DNA of 64,000 nt from CAIPAT01 sp041665605 (GCA_041665605.1 JBAYIO010000004.1:1-64000); one strand, 5' to 3'. Shown: positions 42,342-51,983, counted from the stretch's first letter. Numbers and translations are program-made. Notes: generated by a model from the sequence alone, not told the origin.

Positions 42342-44276
42342 ATGGGTATCGCCGGGATATTAATCTTTTTATTGTTTGCCGCAGGCCTGGGCTGCGGCGG
42401 CTGGTTCCTGCGAAAAGCGTTTAACCGGCTCAAGCAGGAAAACAAGGTTTTACTGCATCAGAAAGCGGACAGAGATAATTTTCTTAATGTGTTTTCGCAG
42501 AACTTGCAGGATGTCGAGGATATTGACAATGTTTTGAACGCCACCGCGCACTATATTGCTAAAATGCTGGAAGCCGAATCAGTATGCATTTATGAAATCC
42601 AGCGGGATTATTTAAAAGCCTCCGGCATCTCCGGCAACTTTCCGCTGGTGCATCAGGCCGGAAGTTATGTGATGACTAAGCCCAAGTATATTCTGGAGTA
42701 CCTCCGGAAAGAAAAGATATTGCTCGGGGAAGGCATAATCGGGCGGGTCGGTAAAACGCTGGAGCCGCTGCTGATCAAAGAGGCCAAGAATGATCCGCAG
42801 TTGAGCGAATATTCCAACGCATCCAGTATCGACACCTTAATGGCAGTGCCGATGGTGTATGACGGGATGCTCACAGGAGTGATTTGCGCGGTCAATAACC
42901 TGAATGCCGGCCCGTTTTCGCCGGAGCAGCTCCACCGGCTCCAGTTTATCAGCGCCCAGGTGATTCTGGTGTTGAATATGATAATGGTATACCGCAATTT
43001 GAGCGAACACCAGCGCATCACCCAGGAACTCGCCGAAAAAGAGCGTTCTGAATTGGAAATCAGGCAGATTTTTGAAACATCCGGCGACGGGATGAGGGTT
43101 CTGAATAAAAATCTTGAGATAGTCAAAGTTAACAACCAGTTTGAAAAGCTGACCGGCTTCAACCGGCAGGAACTGATCGGCCGGCATTGTTACGACTATG
43201 CCGTCTCGCAGGAACAGGCGGAATCAGAGCGGCGTTCGATTGACAGCGCCATCGGCGAGAAAAACCGGATAGAGGAAGATGTGGAGCTGAAAACCGCGGA
43301 CGGCTCAATTCCTTGCATAGTCGCCACGGTGCCGCACTATGATGCCGAAGGCAGAATTATCGGAGTCATCCAGAATTTCAAAGACATCAGCGACCGCCTG
43401 CTGGCGGAAAAGTCAGCGGCGAGAGACGCGGAGCAGCGCGGCAAATTGCAGATGGTGTCCAGCGTGCTGCACGATATCGGCAATGCCGTAACCGGCATCG
43501 GCACCACCTTCGTCAAGTTCATTAATGAAAAGGAATGGCCTGAAGCCAATTCGCTGGCCATGCTGCAGAAAGCAATTGAAGCGCAGTCGTCAGCTTTCAG
43601 CCAGGTCATGGGTGAAGAGAAGGCGGAAAAATTCCTGCAGCTCATTACCAAACTTAACCAGGCACTGGCCAAGCGTCAGAATATGATGCAGGATGTATTC
43701 CGGAAAATGTCTTTTGGAGTCAGTCATATCAGCGATGTCCTGTCTCTCCAGCGGGCCTATGCCGGAAGCGGCGGCAGCGCTAATTCATCCGCGCTGATCT
43801 TAAGAGATCTGGTGGCCGATGCGATTGCCATGCAGTCGGCGTCCATTGAAAAAAGAAATATCAATATCCATTTCAATCTGCCGCCCAATGTTATTCATGT
43901 TAAAGCGGATAAAACCAGAATCATCCAGGTGCTGCTTAACATCCTGAAAAACGCCGCGGAGTCATTTGACAGCTCGGAGCGCAAGGAAGACCGCCAGATC
44001 AATATTTCGATGCGGCTGGACGGCGGCAATGCTGTCATGCGCTTTGCCGATAACGCGCGCGGCTTTGATCCGGGAACGGAGGACAGCTTTTTCAAGAACG
44101 GTTTTTCAACTAAAAACCGGGGATCAGGAATCGGACTTTACCAATGCCGCGCCATTGTCGAATCGCATGGCGGGACCATTGCCATCAACAGCCGGGGGAT
44201 CGAAAAGGGCGCGGAAGTTGTGCTGTCGCTGCCTGCGGTGGAATCTGTTAACGATAAAAATCTTAATAATAAATAA
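42342..44276 (+). CDS. GAF-PAS sensor histidine kinase
   Basis: This 644-residue kinase has one N-terminal transmembrane helix (about 3-24), a coiled coil, a GAF domain at about 60-215 (ESVCIYEIQRDYLKASGI ... AVPMVYDGMLTGVICAVNN) and a PAS domain at about 235-355. A phospho-acceptor region follows (SSVLHDIGNAVTGIGTTFVKF), then an HATPase_c domain (VLLNILKNAAESFD, DNARGFDP, NGFSTKNRGSGIGLYQCR). The acceptor motif HDIGNAV is atypical for HisKA. The next gene, 15 bases on, is a receiver-kinase hybrid, so the two probably form one relay. Confidence 0.92.
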   Translation: MGIAGILIFLLFAAGLGCGGWFLRKAFNRLKQENKVLLHQKADRDNFLNVFSQNLQDVEDIDNVLNATAHYIAKMLEAESVCIYEIQRDYLKASGISGNFPLVHQAGSYVMTKPKYILEYLRKEKILLGEGIIGRVGKTLEPLLIKEAKNDPQLSEYSNASSIDTLMAVPMVYDGMLTGVICAVNNLNAGPFSPEQLHRLQFISAQVILVLNMIMVYRNLSEHQRITQELAEKERSELEIRQIFETSGDGMRVLNKNLEIVKVNNQFEKLTGFNRQELIGRHCYDYAVSQEQAESERRSIDSAIGEKNRIEEDVELKTADGSIPCIVATVPHYDAEGRIIGVIQNFKDISDRLLAEKSAARDAEQRGKLQMVSSVLHDIGNAVTGIGTTFVKFINEKEWPEANSLAMLQKAIEAQSSAFSQVMGEEKAEKFLQLITKLNQALAKRQNMMQDVFRKMSFGVSHISDVLSLQRAYAGSGGSANSSALILRDLVADAIAMQSASIEKRNINIHFNLPPNVIHVKADKTRIIQVLLNILKNAAESFDSSERKEDRQINISMRLDGGNAVMRFADNARGFDPGTEDSFFKNGFSTKNRGSGIGLYQCRAIVESHGGTIAINSRGIEKGAEVVLSLPAVESVNDKNLNNK

Positions 44277-44290
44277 AAGAGGATGCTGCC

Positions 44291-45874
44291 ATGTTAAAAG
44301 AATTTAATTCCAGACTGCTGGTGATTGATGACGAGGAATCGGTCAGGGACAGTTTTCGCGAAATTCTATGCCCGGTCCGGGAAAATAATCTGCAACTGTC
44401 GGAACTGGCTGATGCCGCCGCTGATTTTTTTGAAATAAGCGAGGCCGGCAACAAAGCCGCACGCGGCCCTGAAATCATCAAATACAGCATGGATGAGGCG
44501 GCTTCCGGCAAAGACGCGCTTGAACTGGTGAAAAAAGCCTGCAAGGAAAACCGCCCGTACGCGGCGATTTTCGTGGACATGCGGATGCCGGAGTGGGACG
44601 GCCTGGAAACGGTCTCGCAAATCCGGAAAGTGGATAAACGGGTTGAAGTAGTTTTTGTCACCGCATACAGTGACCATTCCATCGAAGAAATCGTGCAGCG
44701 CGCCGGAACCAATGTGACCTATCACTGCAAACCCTTTTCGGTTGAGGAAATTCAACAGATTGCCACCAAATCTGTTTACGAATGGAATAAATCCAGAAAT
44801 CTTGAAGACCTGATCACCATTATCTCCGATATTCGCGCCTGTCACTGCCAGTTGGACAGTCTGCTGCAAAACATCCTGGGCCAGGTCGCGGAAATTCTCG
44901 GCTGCAATTCCGCGCTTCTGGCAGTCAAGCATGACAAACAATATGAAATCGTAGTCGCCATCGGCGCTTTCATCAATTCTGATTCAGCGGCTAAATACCT
45001 GAAATCAATCCCCGACCAGATGGAGGAGTCGCTTTATGAATCTGAAGATATGCTGTACTTCAAACTGGAAAATTACGATATTGTAACGCTGTTCGAGCGC
45101 CGCAATATCACCCTGCACCGGGAACGCATTTATCTGGTGCAACTGTTTCTGGAGCAGGCCGCCGCGGCGATCCGCAATATCAATTTGCAGCAGGAACTGG
45201 TGCGCAAGGAAAAACTGTCCGCTCTCGGAATGTCGATCTCCATGCTCAGCCATGATCTGCGGAATTATATAGGAAATATTGTTTCGCTTGCCGACCTCGC
45301 CATCAGCGAAGAAACCCTCAATCCGACACTTGCCGGATATCTCACGCTGATTAAACAGTCCGGCCAGGATGGCATGGAAATGATGAATGACATGCTGGAC
45401 TTTGTCCGCAATAAGGAAGTTGTCAAATCCGAGATAAAAATGGAAGATTTGATTGTGGAAGTTAAAAGAATATGCCAAGAGTTTCTTGATGAGAATAAAG
45501 TAAAAGTGAAAATTTGCGCAACGGACGGAGCAATCATGATGGGGGACTGCTCGAAACTCTGCCGGATTATCTGCAATCTCATGAAAAATGCGGTCGAAGC
45601 GTTTGAAAACTGCAGCAATCCGAATCCGGAAGTGACCCTGAATATTAATACTGACTGTTCTCCCAATGTGATTCAAATCAGGGATAACGGCCCCGGCATT
45701 CCGAAGCAGTTAATGGACAAGCTCTTTGAACCTTTTATCTCCAGCGGCAAAGCCGGCGGCACCGGCCTGGGACTGGCCATTGTAAAGCAGTTTGTGGAAG
45801 CTCACAAGGGCAAGATTGAAGTGGAATCTGCCGATTCCGGAACATGCTTCACAATCTCGATCCCTGCAAAATAA
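44291..45874 (+). CDS. Receiver-GAF-histidine kinase hybrid
   Basis: This 527-residue soluble protein starts with a receiver domain whose acidic pair is LLVIDDEESVRDSF and whose phospho-Asp is in IFVDMRMPEWDG. It has an unusual insert of about 35 residues between the first helix and the second strand (CPVRENNLQLSELADAAADF). A GAF-like region at about 190-300 follows, then a kinase with acceptor MLSHDLRNYIGN and ATPase boxes NLMKNAVEAFE, DNGPGIP and GTGLGLAIVKQFVEAHKG. It is probably phosphorylated by the kinase encoded just upstream. No DNA-binding output is linked. Confidence 0.9.
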   Translation: MLKEFNSRLLVIDDEESVRDSFREILCPVRENNLQLSELADAAADFFEISEAGNKAARGPEIIKYSMDEAASGKDALELVKKACKENRPYAAIFVDMRMPEWDGLETVSQIRKVDKRVEVVFVTAYSDHSIEEIVQRAGTNVTYHCKPFSVEEIQQIATKSVYEWNKSRNLEDLITIISDIRACHCQLDSLLQNILGQVAEILGCNSALLAVKHDKQYEIVVAIGAFINSDSAAKYLKSIPDQMEESLYESEDMLYFKLENYDIVTLFERRNITLHRERIYLVQLFLEQAAAAIRNINLQQELVRKEKLSALGMSISMLSHDLRNYIGNIVSLADLAISEETLNPTLAGYLTLIKQSGQDGMEMMNDMLDFVRNKEVVKSEIKMEDLIVEVKRICQEFLDENKVKVKICATDGAIMMGDCSKLCRIICNLMKNAVEAFENCSNPNPEVTLNINTDCSPNVIQIRDNGPGIPKQLMDKLFEPFISSGKAGGTGLGLAIVKQFVEAHKGKIEVESADSGTCFTISIPAK

Positions 45875-46004
45875 AATTACAGATACAGAAAATGATGAGT
45901 TATTGCAAAGAACAAAGCTGAATACCGCAATGTAATTTTCACCTCTTCTGAATGTTTACAAAGAATGTTTATAAAAAAAATAAGGATTTTGTTTTTACGC
46001 ACTA

Positions 46005-46040
46005 TTGACATTTAGGGAATATCATATACTATACTTGTAT
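46005..46040 (+). promoter_or_regulatory. Promoter/operator region of the sulfur operon
   Basis: TTGACA (46005-46010) is followed by overlapping TATACT words at 46025 and 46030, and a small palindrome ATAC-tt-GTAT (46031-46040). The spacing to either -10 (14 or 19 bases) is not ideal, as is common at regulated promoters. Rrf2 autoregulation is likely. Confidence 0.5.
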
Positions 46041-46064
46041 TATAAACAATAATATGGTGGATTT

Positions 46065-46496
46065 ATGAATTTTTCAACAAAGACACGTTACGGGTTGAGG
46101 ATTTTGATTCAACTGGCGGAACTTTATGGTGAAAATGTCGCGATAAAGGGCAAGGATATTGCGGCTGAACAGAACTTTACAGAGGCTTATCTGGAGCAGA
46201 TCATGATCAAGCTGAAGGAAGCGGGTTTTGTCCGCACTGAACGCGGCTGCAATGGAGGATATATACTTGCCAAGTCGCCGGATAAGATCACGATACTGGA
46301 TGTCATCGAATTATTTGAAGGCAGACTTGATCTGGTCCGATGTAAAGACGAAAAGAAAATATGTCCGAGGATACTCCAGTGCAAAACCACCAGAGTATGG
46401 AAAAAGCTTTCCGACATATTCAGGGGGGAAACCGCCAAGTTGACCTTGACGAAAATACTGGAAATGAACAAACAGGAATTGGAGTACATGATATGA
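46065..46496 (+). CDS. Rrf2-family regulator
   Basis: This 143-residue regulator has the Rrf2 winged HTH (FSTKTRYGLRILIQLAELYGE, DIAAEQNFTEAYLEQIMIKLKEAGFVRTERGCNGGYILAK). Three cysteines follow in RCKDEKKICPRILQC, spaced roughly as the Fe-S ligands of IscR, although CymR-type control by the CysK complex is also possible since cysK is the next gene. A GGTGG box precedes the ATG. Its stop overlaps the cysK start (ATGA). It probably senses Fe-S or cysteine status and controls the whole operon. Confidence 0.92.
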   Translation: MNFSTKTRYGLRILIQLAELYGENVAIKGKDIAAEQNFTEAYLEQIMIKLKEAGFVRTERGCNGGYILAKSPDKITILDVIELFEGRLDLVRCKDEKKICPRILQCKTTRVWKKLSDIFRGETAKLTLTKILEMNKQELEYMI

Positions 46497-47422
46497 AAAT
46501 TTATAAGAATATTTCTGAAGCAGTGGGCAATACGCCTATGGTAAAATATCTGGGTGCGCCGGAACTGGATGCGGAAATCCTGGCAAAACTGGAATTCTAC
46601 AATCCGACGTCGAGCATTAAAGACCGTATTGCGGTAAGCATGGTGGAACATGCTGAAAAAAATGGCCTTTTAAAACCAGGCGGCGTGATTATTGAACCAA
46701 CCAGCGGCAATACCGGACTGGGCCTGGCGATGGTGGCCGCCGCCCGCGGCTACAAGCTGATAATCGTCATGCCTGAATCAATGTCGCTGGAGCGCCGCAT
46801 CCTGCTGCTGCATCTCGGTGCAAAACTGGTGCTGTCGCCCGGAGCTGAAGGCATGGCCGGCGCGGTGAAAAAAGCGGAAGAATTGCTGAGTGAAACGCCC
46901 GGCGCTTATATGCCCCAGCAATTCAACAATCCCGCCAACGCCGAAGCGCATTTTAAACATACCGGGGTTGAAATCTGGCAGGAAACCGGCGGCAAGGTCG
47001 ATATCTTTGTTGCCGGAGTCGGCACCGGCGGTACTTTGACCGGAGTCGGACATTATCTCAAACAGCAGAATCCGAAGATTAAAATTGTCGCGGTCGAGCC
47101 GGATAAATCGGCGGTGCTTTCCGGGGACGCCCCCGGCAGACACGCTATCCAGGGCATCGGCGCCGGTTTTGTTCCTTCGATTTTAGACCTGAATGTGATT
47201 GATGAAGTCATCAAGATATCTGACGAGGCATCCATTGACGCCGCCAGGGACGCCGCCATGAAGAAAGGCATCCTCTGCGGAATCAGTTCGGGAGCCGCTG
47301 CCGCAGCGGCGATAATTCTGGCGAAAAGGCCGGAAAACCGCGGTAAAGTTATTGTTACAGTATTTCCAGACACGGCTGAACGTTATTTGTCAGCCGGATT
47401 ATTTCAAAAAATAGGAGCTTAA
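46493..47422 (+). CDS. cysK: Cysteine synthase A
   Basis: O-acetylserine sulfhydrylase is a PLP enzyme that makes cysteine from O-acetylserine and sulfide. The 309 residues include the PLP lysine in NPTSSIKDRIAVSM, the substrate loop EPTSGNTGLGLA, and the PLP phosphate loop GVGTGGTLTGVG. The start at 46493 overlaps the rrf2 stop and has GGAG upstream. The C-terminus ends in FQKIGA without the extra domain of cystathionine beta-synthase. It heads the enzymatic part of the sulfur operon. Confidence 0.96.
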   Translation: MKIYKNISEAVGNTPMVKYLGAPELDAEILAKLEFYNPTSSIKDRIAVSMVEHAEKNGLLKPGGVIIEPTSGNTGLGLAMVAAARGYKLIIVMPESMSLERRILLLHLGAKLVLSPGAEGMAGAVKKAEELLSETPGAYMPQQFNNPANAEAHFKHTGVEIWQETGGKVDIFVAGVGTGGTLTGVGHYLKQQNPKIKIVAVEPDKSAVLSGDAPGRHAIQGIGAGFVPSILDLNVIDEVIKISDEASIDAARDAAMKKGILCGISSGAAAAAAIILAKRPENRGKVIVTVFPDTAERYLSAGLFQKIGA

Positions 47423-47427
47423 TAATT

Positions 47428-48720
47428 ATGTCAAAACAAGGTGTTTCCACAATCTCGATCCATGCCGGCCAGCAGGCCGATCCGACCACCGGCGCCTGCG
47501 CGGTTCCGATTTACCAGACTGCAAGTTATGTCTTTAAATCCTCCGAACATGCGGCCAATCTTTTCGCACTGAAGGAATTCGGCAACATTTACACGCGGCT
47601 GATGAATCCGACAACCGACATTCTGGAAAAAAGGCTCACCGCGCTTGAAGGCGGCACCGGCGCGCTGGCGACTTCCAGCGGCATGGCGGCGATTTTCCTG
47701 GCGGTTACGAACATTGCCCAGGCCGGCGACCATATTATCAGTTCGTCATCGCTGTACGGCGGAACTCAAACCCTGTTTACCTACACGCTGCCCCGCTTCG
47801 GAATCGAAGTTACTTTTGTTGACGAATTGACTCCGGTCAGCATCAGCAAAAACGTCAAACCCAATACCAGGCTGGTATACGGCGAAACCATCGGCAACCC
47901 CAAGGGCGATGTTCCGGACTTGAAAGCAGTGACCGATGCCGCGCATTCGTTCGGACTGCCGGTATTCCTGGACAATACTTTCGCACCGGTGCTCTGCCGC
48001 CCGTTTGAACACGGCGTGGACGTAATCGTCTATTCCTGCACCAAGTGGATCGGCGGCCACGGCACGACCATCGGCGGCGCAATTATTGACAGCGGCAAAT
48101 TCGACTGGTCAAGCGGCCGTTTCCCGGAATTCACCTCGCCGGATCCCAGCTATCACGGCATCGTCTACTGGGATGCGCTGAAAAACGTTCCCGGCGCCGG
48201 CAATATCGCCTTCATCATCAAGGCGCGTGTGCAGGGAATGAGAAATATCGGTCCGTGCCCGAGCCCGATCAGCGAGTTCCTGCTGCTGCAAGGGGTCGAG
48301 ACGCTGCCGCTGCGGATGAAAGCGCATTGCGCCAATGCATTGGCGCTGGCGAAATATCTCAAGAATCATCCGCTGGTGAGCTGGGTCAATTACCTGGGAC
48401 TTGAAGATCATCCGTCGCACCAGATTGCGCAAAAGTATCTGAAAGGCGGTTTCGGCTCGGTGTTCGGATTCGGGATCAAAGGCGGCGCTGACGCGGCGGT
48501 TAAATTCATCGATTCCGTCAAGCTGGCTAAACATCTGGCGAATGTCGGCGATGCGAAGACCCTGGTGATCCATCCCTGGTCAACCACCCATCAGCAGCTT
48601 ACCGATGAGTTCAAGACCGCGGCCGGAATCAATCCGGAATTTGTCCGGGTTTCAGTAGGTATTGAAGACATTGAAGATATTATGGCGGATTTTGATCAGG
48701 CGCTGGAGGCCGGACGCTAA
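47428..48720 (+). CDS. metY: O-acetylhomoserine sulfhydrylase
   Basis: This PLP enzyme of the Cys/Met metabolism family (430 residues, the length of MetY; MetB and MetC are shorter, about 390) makes homocysteine from O-acetylhomoserine and sulfide. The N-terminal STISIHAGQQADPTTGACAVPIYQTASYVF and the PLP lysine in VYSCTKWIGGHGT are clear. It follows cysK by five bases, so sulfide can flow to both cysteine and methionine. Use of acetyl- rather than phospho-homoserine is inferred from the family. Confidence 0.95.
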   Translation: MSKQGVSTISIHAGQQADPTTGACAVPIYQTASYVFKSSEHAANLFALKEFGNIYTRLMNPTTDILEKRLTALEGGTGALATSSGMAAIFLAVTNIAQAGDHIISSSSLYGGTQTLFTYTLPRFGIEVTFVDELTPVSISKNVKPNTRLVYGETIGNPKGDVPDLKAVTDAAHSFGLPVFLDNTFAPVLCRPFEHGVDVIVYSCTKWIGGHGTTIGGAIIDSGKFDWSSGRFPEFTSPDPSYHGIVYWDALKNVPGAGNIAFIIKARVQGMRNIGPCPSPISEFLLLQGVETLPLRMKAHCANALALAKYLKNHPLVSWVNYLGLEDHPSHQIAQKYLKGGFGSVFGFGIKGGADAAVKFIDSVKLAKHLANVGDAKTLVIHPWSTTHQQLTDEFKTAAGINPEFVRVSVGIEDIEDIMADFDQALEAGR

Positions 48721-48738
48721 CCGTCCGTTTTACTGAAT

Positions 48739-49914
48739 ATGCGCAGAATCTATCTGGATTACAACTCCACCACGCCGCTGCATCCGGGCGTACTGGAAGA
48801 AATGATGCCGTTTTTTGATACAAAATTCGGCAACCCCTCCAGTCTGCACTTTTTCGGAAGAGAAACAGCGGCGGCGCTGGACCTGTCCAGATGCCGCGCC
48901 GGAAAATTGATCGGAGCCGACGTTGACGAGATTATTTTCACCAGCGGCGGCACCGAATCCAACAATCTGGCGCTGGCCGGGATCGCCCGGCGTCTGAAGG
49001 CAGCCCGCAACCACATTATTACTACGTCAATCGAACACAGTTCGGTATATGACCAGTGTGTCCGGCTGGAGAGCGAAGGGTTCAAAGTAACTTATCTGCC
49101 GGTGACGCGGCAGGGCGAGATATCGCTGAATGACCTTGAGCGGGCGGTAACTGAACAGACCGCGCTGGTTTCGCTGATTCTGTCGAATAACGAAACCGGA
49201 ACCATCATGAATACCGGAGGCGTCCGCGAAATCGCCCGGAAAGCCGGTGCGCTGCTGCATTATGACGCAGTTCAGGCAGTCGGCAAAATACCGGTCGATG
49301 TCATTGAACTTGGCGCTGATCTGCTCTCTTTCTCCGGACACAAAATCTACGGGCCGAAAGGCTCCGGCGTGCTTTTTCTGCGGCGTGGAGTCGCCCTGCA
49401 ATCCGTTTTTATCGGCGGGGAGCAGGAAAACGCCAGACGCTCAGGCACGCACAATGTTCCGGCAATCGTCGGGCTGGGCAAAGCCTGCGAACTGGCCGGC
49501 GCGGAACTCGATGAATACGGCAGGCATTGCGCCAATCTGCGCGACCGCCTGCAAAGCGGAATCTTGAAAATACCTGACGCCATCATCAACGGCTGCCTGG
49601 ACCGGCGCATCCCCAACACACTTAATGCGTCGTTTCCCGGTCATTACGGCAGCAGCCTGGCGGTCAAACTGGACCTGGCCGGAATCGCGGTTTCCACCGG
49701 TTCCGCCTGCAGCGCCGGACGGAACGAAGAGTCGCGGGTTTTAAAGAATATGGGACTGAGCAGTCGTGAGCTGCTTGGCGCTCTGCGCTTTTCAGTCGGC
49801 AGGCATACTACTGAAAAAGAAATAGATTATACTGTTCAAAAGCTTGCAGAAATTGTTTCCGCGGAAAATAGTATAGGGAAGAAATTAAATATCGTAAACT
49901 TGGACAAGCTTTAA
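48739..49914 (+). CDS. Cysteine desulfurase, NifS/IscS type
   Basis: This PLP enzyme of 391 residues removes sulfur from cysteine as a persulfide for Fe-S clusters and thio-tRNA. It starts RIYLDYNSTTPLHPGVLEEM and has HYDAVQAVGK, the PLP lysine in SFSGHKIYGPKGSGVL, and the active cysteine in STGSACSAGRNEESRV, on a short loop as in group I enzymes. No iscU follows; its partners here are NadA and MnmA, which suggests a role in supplying those two. NifS-like proteins beside nadA are known in several bacteria. Confidence 0.93.
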   Translation: MRRIYLDYNSTTPLHPGVLEEMMPFFDTKFGNPSSLHFFGRETAAALDLSRCRAGKLIGADVDEIIFTSGGTESNNLALAGIARRLKAARNHIITTSIEHSSVYDQCVRLESEGFKVTYLPVTRQGEISLNDLERAVTEQTALVSLILSNNETGTIMNTGGVREIARKAGALLHYDAVQAVGKIPVDVIELGADLLSFSGHKIYGPKGSGVLFLRRGVALQSVFIGGEQENARRSGTHNVPAIVGLGKACELAGAELDEYGRHCANLRDRLQSGILKIPDAIINGCLDRRIPNTLNASFPGHYGSSLAVKLDLAGIAVSTGSACSAGRNEESRVLKNMGLSSRELLGALRFSVGRHTTEKEIDYTVQKLAEIVSAENSIGKKLNIVNLDKL

Positions 49915-49927
49915 CCGGAGTTGAAAT

Positions 49928-50851
49928 ATGGGCGCTGAATATCAGCAAGAGATGATCGAACGGATCAATCTTCTGCGCAAGGAACGAAATGCCGTTATCC
50001 TGGCGCATAATTATGTGCTGGGCGAAGTTCAGGATGTCGCCGATTTCGTCGGCGATTCGCTGGAGTTGAGTATCAAAGCCAAAAACACTGGCTGCAAGGT
50101 GATTGTATTCTGCGGAGTAAAATTCATGGCGGAAACCGCCAAGATTCTTTCCCCTGAAAAGACCGTGCTGCATCCGGTGCCGGCTTCCGGCTGTCCGATG
50201 GCGGACATGGCTGACGCTGACAAACTGAGAAAGCTCAAAGCATTGCATCCCGGAGCGGTTACGGTTTGTTACGTCAACAGCACCGCCGAGGTCAAAACCG
50301 AAGTGGACATCTGCTGTACTTCCGCCAATGCCGCCAAAATTGTGGCCGCAATCCCGGCGGACAGGGAAGTGATTTTCCTGCCGGATAAAAATCTCGGCGC
50401 CAATGTTTCAATCGCGCTGAAACGCCCGATGATCCTGTGGCCGGGATTCTGCCCCACCCACATGCGGATTACGGCGGAAATGATCAAACGCAAAAAGGCT
50501 GAATTTCCCGATGCCTTCGTGATCGTCCATCCGGAATGCACTCCCGACGTGGTTGCGCTGGCCGACAAATACCTGAGCACCGGCGGCATGCTGCGCTTTG
50601 CCAGGGAAACGGAACATAAGCAAATGATTATCGGGACGGAACAGGGCATCATCCACCGCCTGCAGCGCGAAAACCCGGACAAAATGTTCATCCCGGTATC
50701 GGAACAGGCCGTCTGCCCGAACATGAAGCTGATTGAACTCAGTGACGTATTGAACGCGCTGGAAAAAATGCAGTACGAAATCACCCTTGATCCCGACACT
50801 ATCGCCAAAGCCGCGGCTCCGATCCTGAAAATGATCGAAGCCGGGTCCTGA
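49928..50851 (+). CDS. nadA: Quinolinate synthase
   Basis: NadA condenses iminoaspartate and dihydroxyacetone phosphate to quinolinate in NAD synthesis, using a [4Fe-4S] cluster. The 307 residues contain AVILAHNYVLGEVQDVADFVGDS, the three cluster cysteines in VIVFCGVKFMAE, DICCTSANA and EQAVCPNMKL, and HPEC. It is the compact NadA lacking the C-terminal extension of E. coli. nadB and nadC are not present here. The adjacent desulfurase explains its place in a sulfur operon. Confidence 0.96.
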   Translation: MGAEYQQEMIERINLLRKERNAVILAHNYVLGEVQDVADFVGDSLELSIKAKNTGCKVIVFCGVKFMAETAKILSPEKTVLHPVPASGCPMADMADADKLRKLKALHPGAVTVCYVNSTAEVKTEVDICCTSANAAKIVAAIPADREVIFLPDKNLGANVSIALKRPMILWPGFCPTHMRITAEMIKRKKAEFPDAFVIVHPECTPDVVALADKYLSTGGMLRFARETEHKQMIIGTEQGIIHRLQRENPDKMFIPVSEQAVCPNMKLIELSDVLNALEKMQYEITLDPDTIAKAAAPILKMIEAGS

Positions 50852-50866
50852 CTGGAGTCATAATTT

Positions 50867-51952
50867 ATGAAATCAAAAGGGCGTCTGGTTGCCGCGATCA
50901 GCGGCGGGGTTGATTCTTCAGTGGCCGCGGCCATCTGCCTGGAAGAAGGCTATGAAGTAATCGGCGTGACCCTGAAACTGAAAGACTGCGACGATTCCAG
51001 GGAACGCCGGAAAGCCTGCTGCGGCGCGGATGATTTCATTCACGCCCGGCTGGCGGCGGCCAAACTCGGCATCCCTCATTATTTTCTCGATCTTAAAGCG
51101 GATTTCGCCCGCGACGTCCTGACTTACGCCTGGAACGAATATCGCGCCGGACGCACCCCCAACCCCTGTGTAATGTGCAACTTTCACTTGAAGTTCGGCG
51201 CTCTGGCCGAATACGCGGCCGGACTTGGCGCGGAAGGCCTCATTACCGGGCATTACGCCGAACTGGCACACTGCGCGGACGGGCAGATTCAGCTCCGTCA
51301 TGCCGCCGATGACGAAAAAGACCAGGTTTATTTTCTGGCCATGCTGACGCGGCAGCAACTGTCGTTCTGCCGTTTCCCGCTCGGCAATATAACCAAAACT
51401 CAGGTCAGGGAAAAAGCCGCGGCGCTGGGTCTGAGCAATGCCTGGAAAGCTGAAAGCCAGGATGCCTGTTTCGGCTATAAGGGCGAAAATTTCTCGCGAA
51501 CGCTGGCGGAATATTTTGATGCTGAAATGCCCGCCGGCGAGGTCGTCACGGAAGACGGCAAAATTGTCGGATACCACGACGGCATTCATAATTACACCAT
51601 CGGACAGCGCAAAGGCCTGGGCATCGCCCTGGGCAGCCCCGCTTATGTGGCGGCAATTGACGCCGAAAACAACCGGATAATTTTAACCACCGACCCGGAC
51701 CGGTTGAAATCCACATGTCTTGAAACCGGCAGGCCCAACTGGCTGATGGACATGCCTGACGAGTTTGACTGCGAAGCCCAGATCCGCTACAATCAGACTC
51801 CGGTCGCGGCCCATGTAGCTAAACATGGCGGCGATAAAACCGTCGTGACTTTCAAAACACCCGTTTCAGCGTCAGCCCCCGGTCAGTTAGTCGCCTTCTA
51901 CGACGACCGTCTGGTACTGGGCGGCGCCTTCATTGACAAGGTAATTAAATAG
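50867..51952 (+). CDS. mnmA: tRNA-specific 2-thiouridylase MnmA
   Basis: MnmA adds the 2-thio group to wobble uridine 34 of Lys, Glu and Gln tRNAs. The 361 residues have the ATP PP-loop AISGGVDSSVAAA, the first catalytic cysteine in TPNPCVMCN, the second in ESQDACFGYKG, and the C-terminal beta domain (YTIGQRKGLGIALG). The sulfur source is the desulfurase encoded two genes upstream. A short heptamer repeat begins three bases after the stop. Confidence 0.96.
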   Translation: MKSKGRLVAAISGGVDSSVAAAICLEEGYEVIGVTLKLKDCDDSRERRKACCGADDFIHARLAAAKLGIPHYFLDLKADFARDVLTYAWNEYRAGRTPNPCVMCNFHLKFGALAEYAAGLGAEGLITGHYAELAHCADGQIQLRHAADDEKDQVYFLAMLTRQQLSFCRFPLGNITKTQVREKAAALGLSNAWKAESQDACFGYKGENFSRTLAEYFDAEMPAGEVVTEDGKIVGYHDGIHNYTIGQRKGLGIALGSPAYVAAIDAENNRIILTTDPDRLKSTCLETGRPNWLMDMPDEFDCEAQIRYNQTPVAAHVAKHGGDKTVVTFKTPVSASAPGQLVAFYDDRLVLGGAFIDKVIK

Positions 51953-51955
51953 TGG

Positions 51956-51983
51956 TTGGTGATTGGTGATTGGTGATTGGTGA
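51956..51983 (+). repeat. Tandem heptamer (TTGGTGA)4
   Basis: Four perfect copies of TTGGTGA lie directly after the mnmA stop, with a partial copy following. It is outside any gene I support and could vary by slipped replication. Confidence 0.9.
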
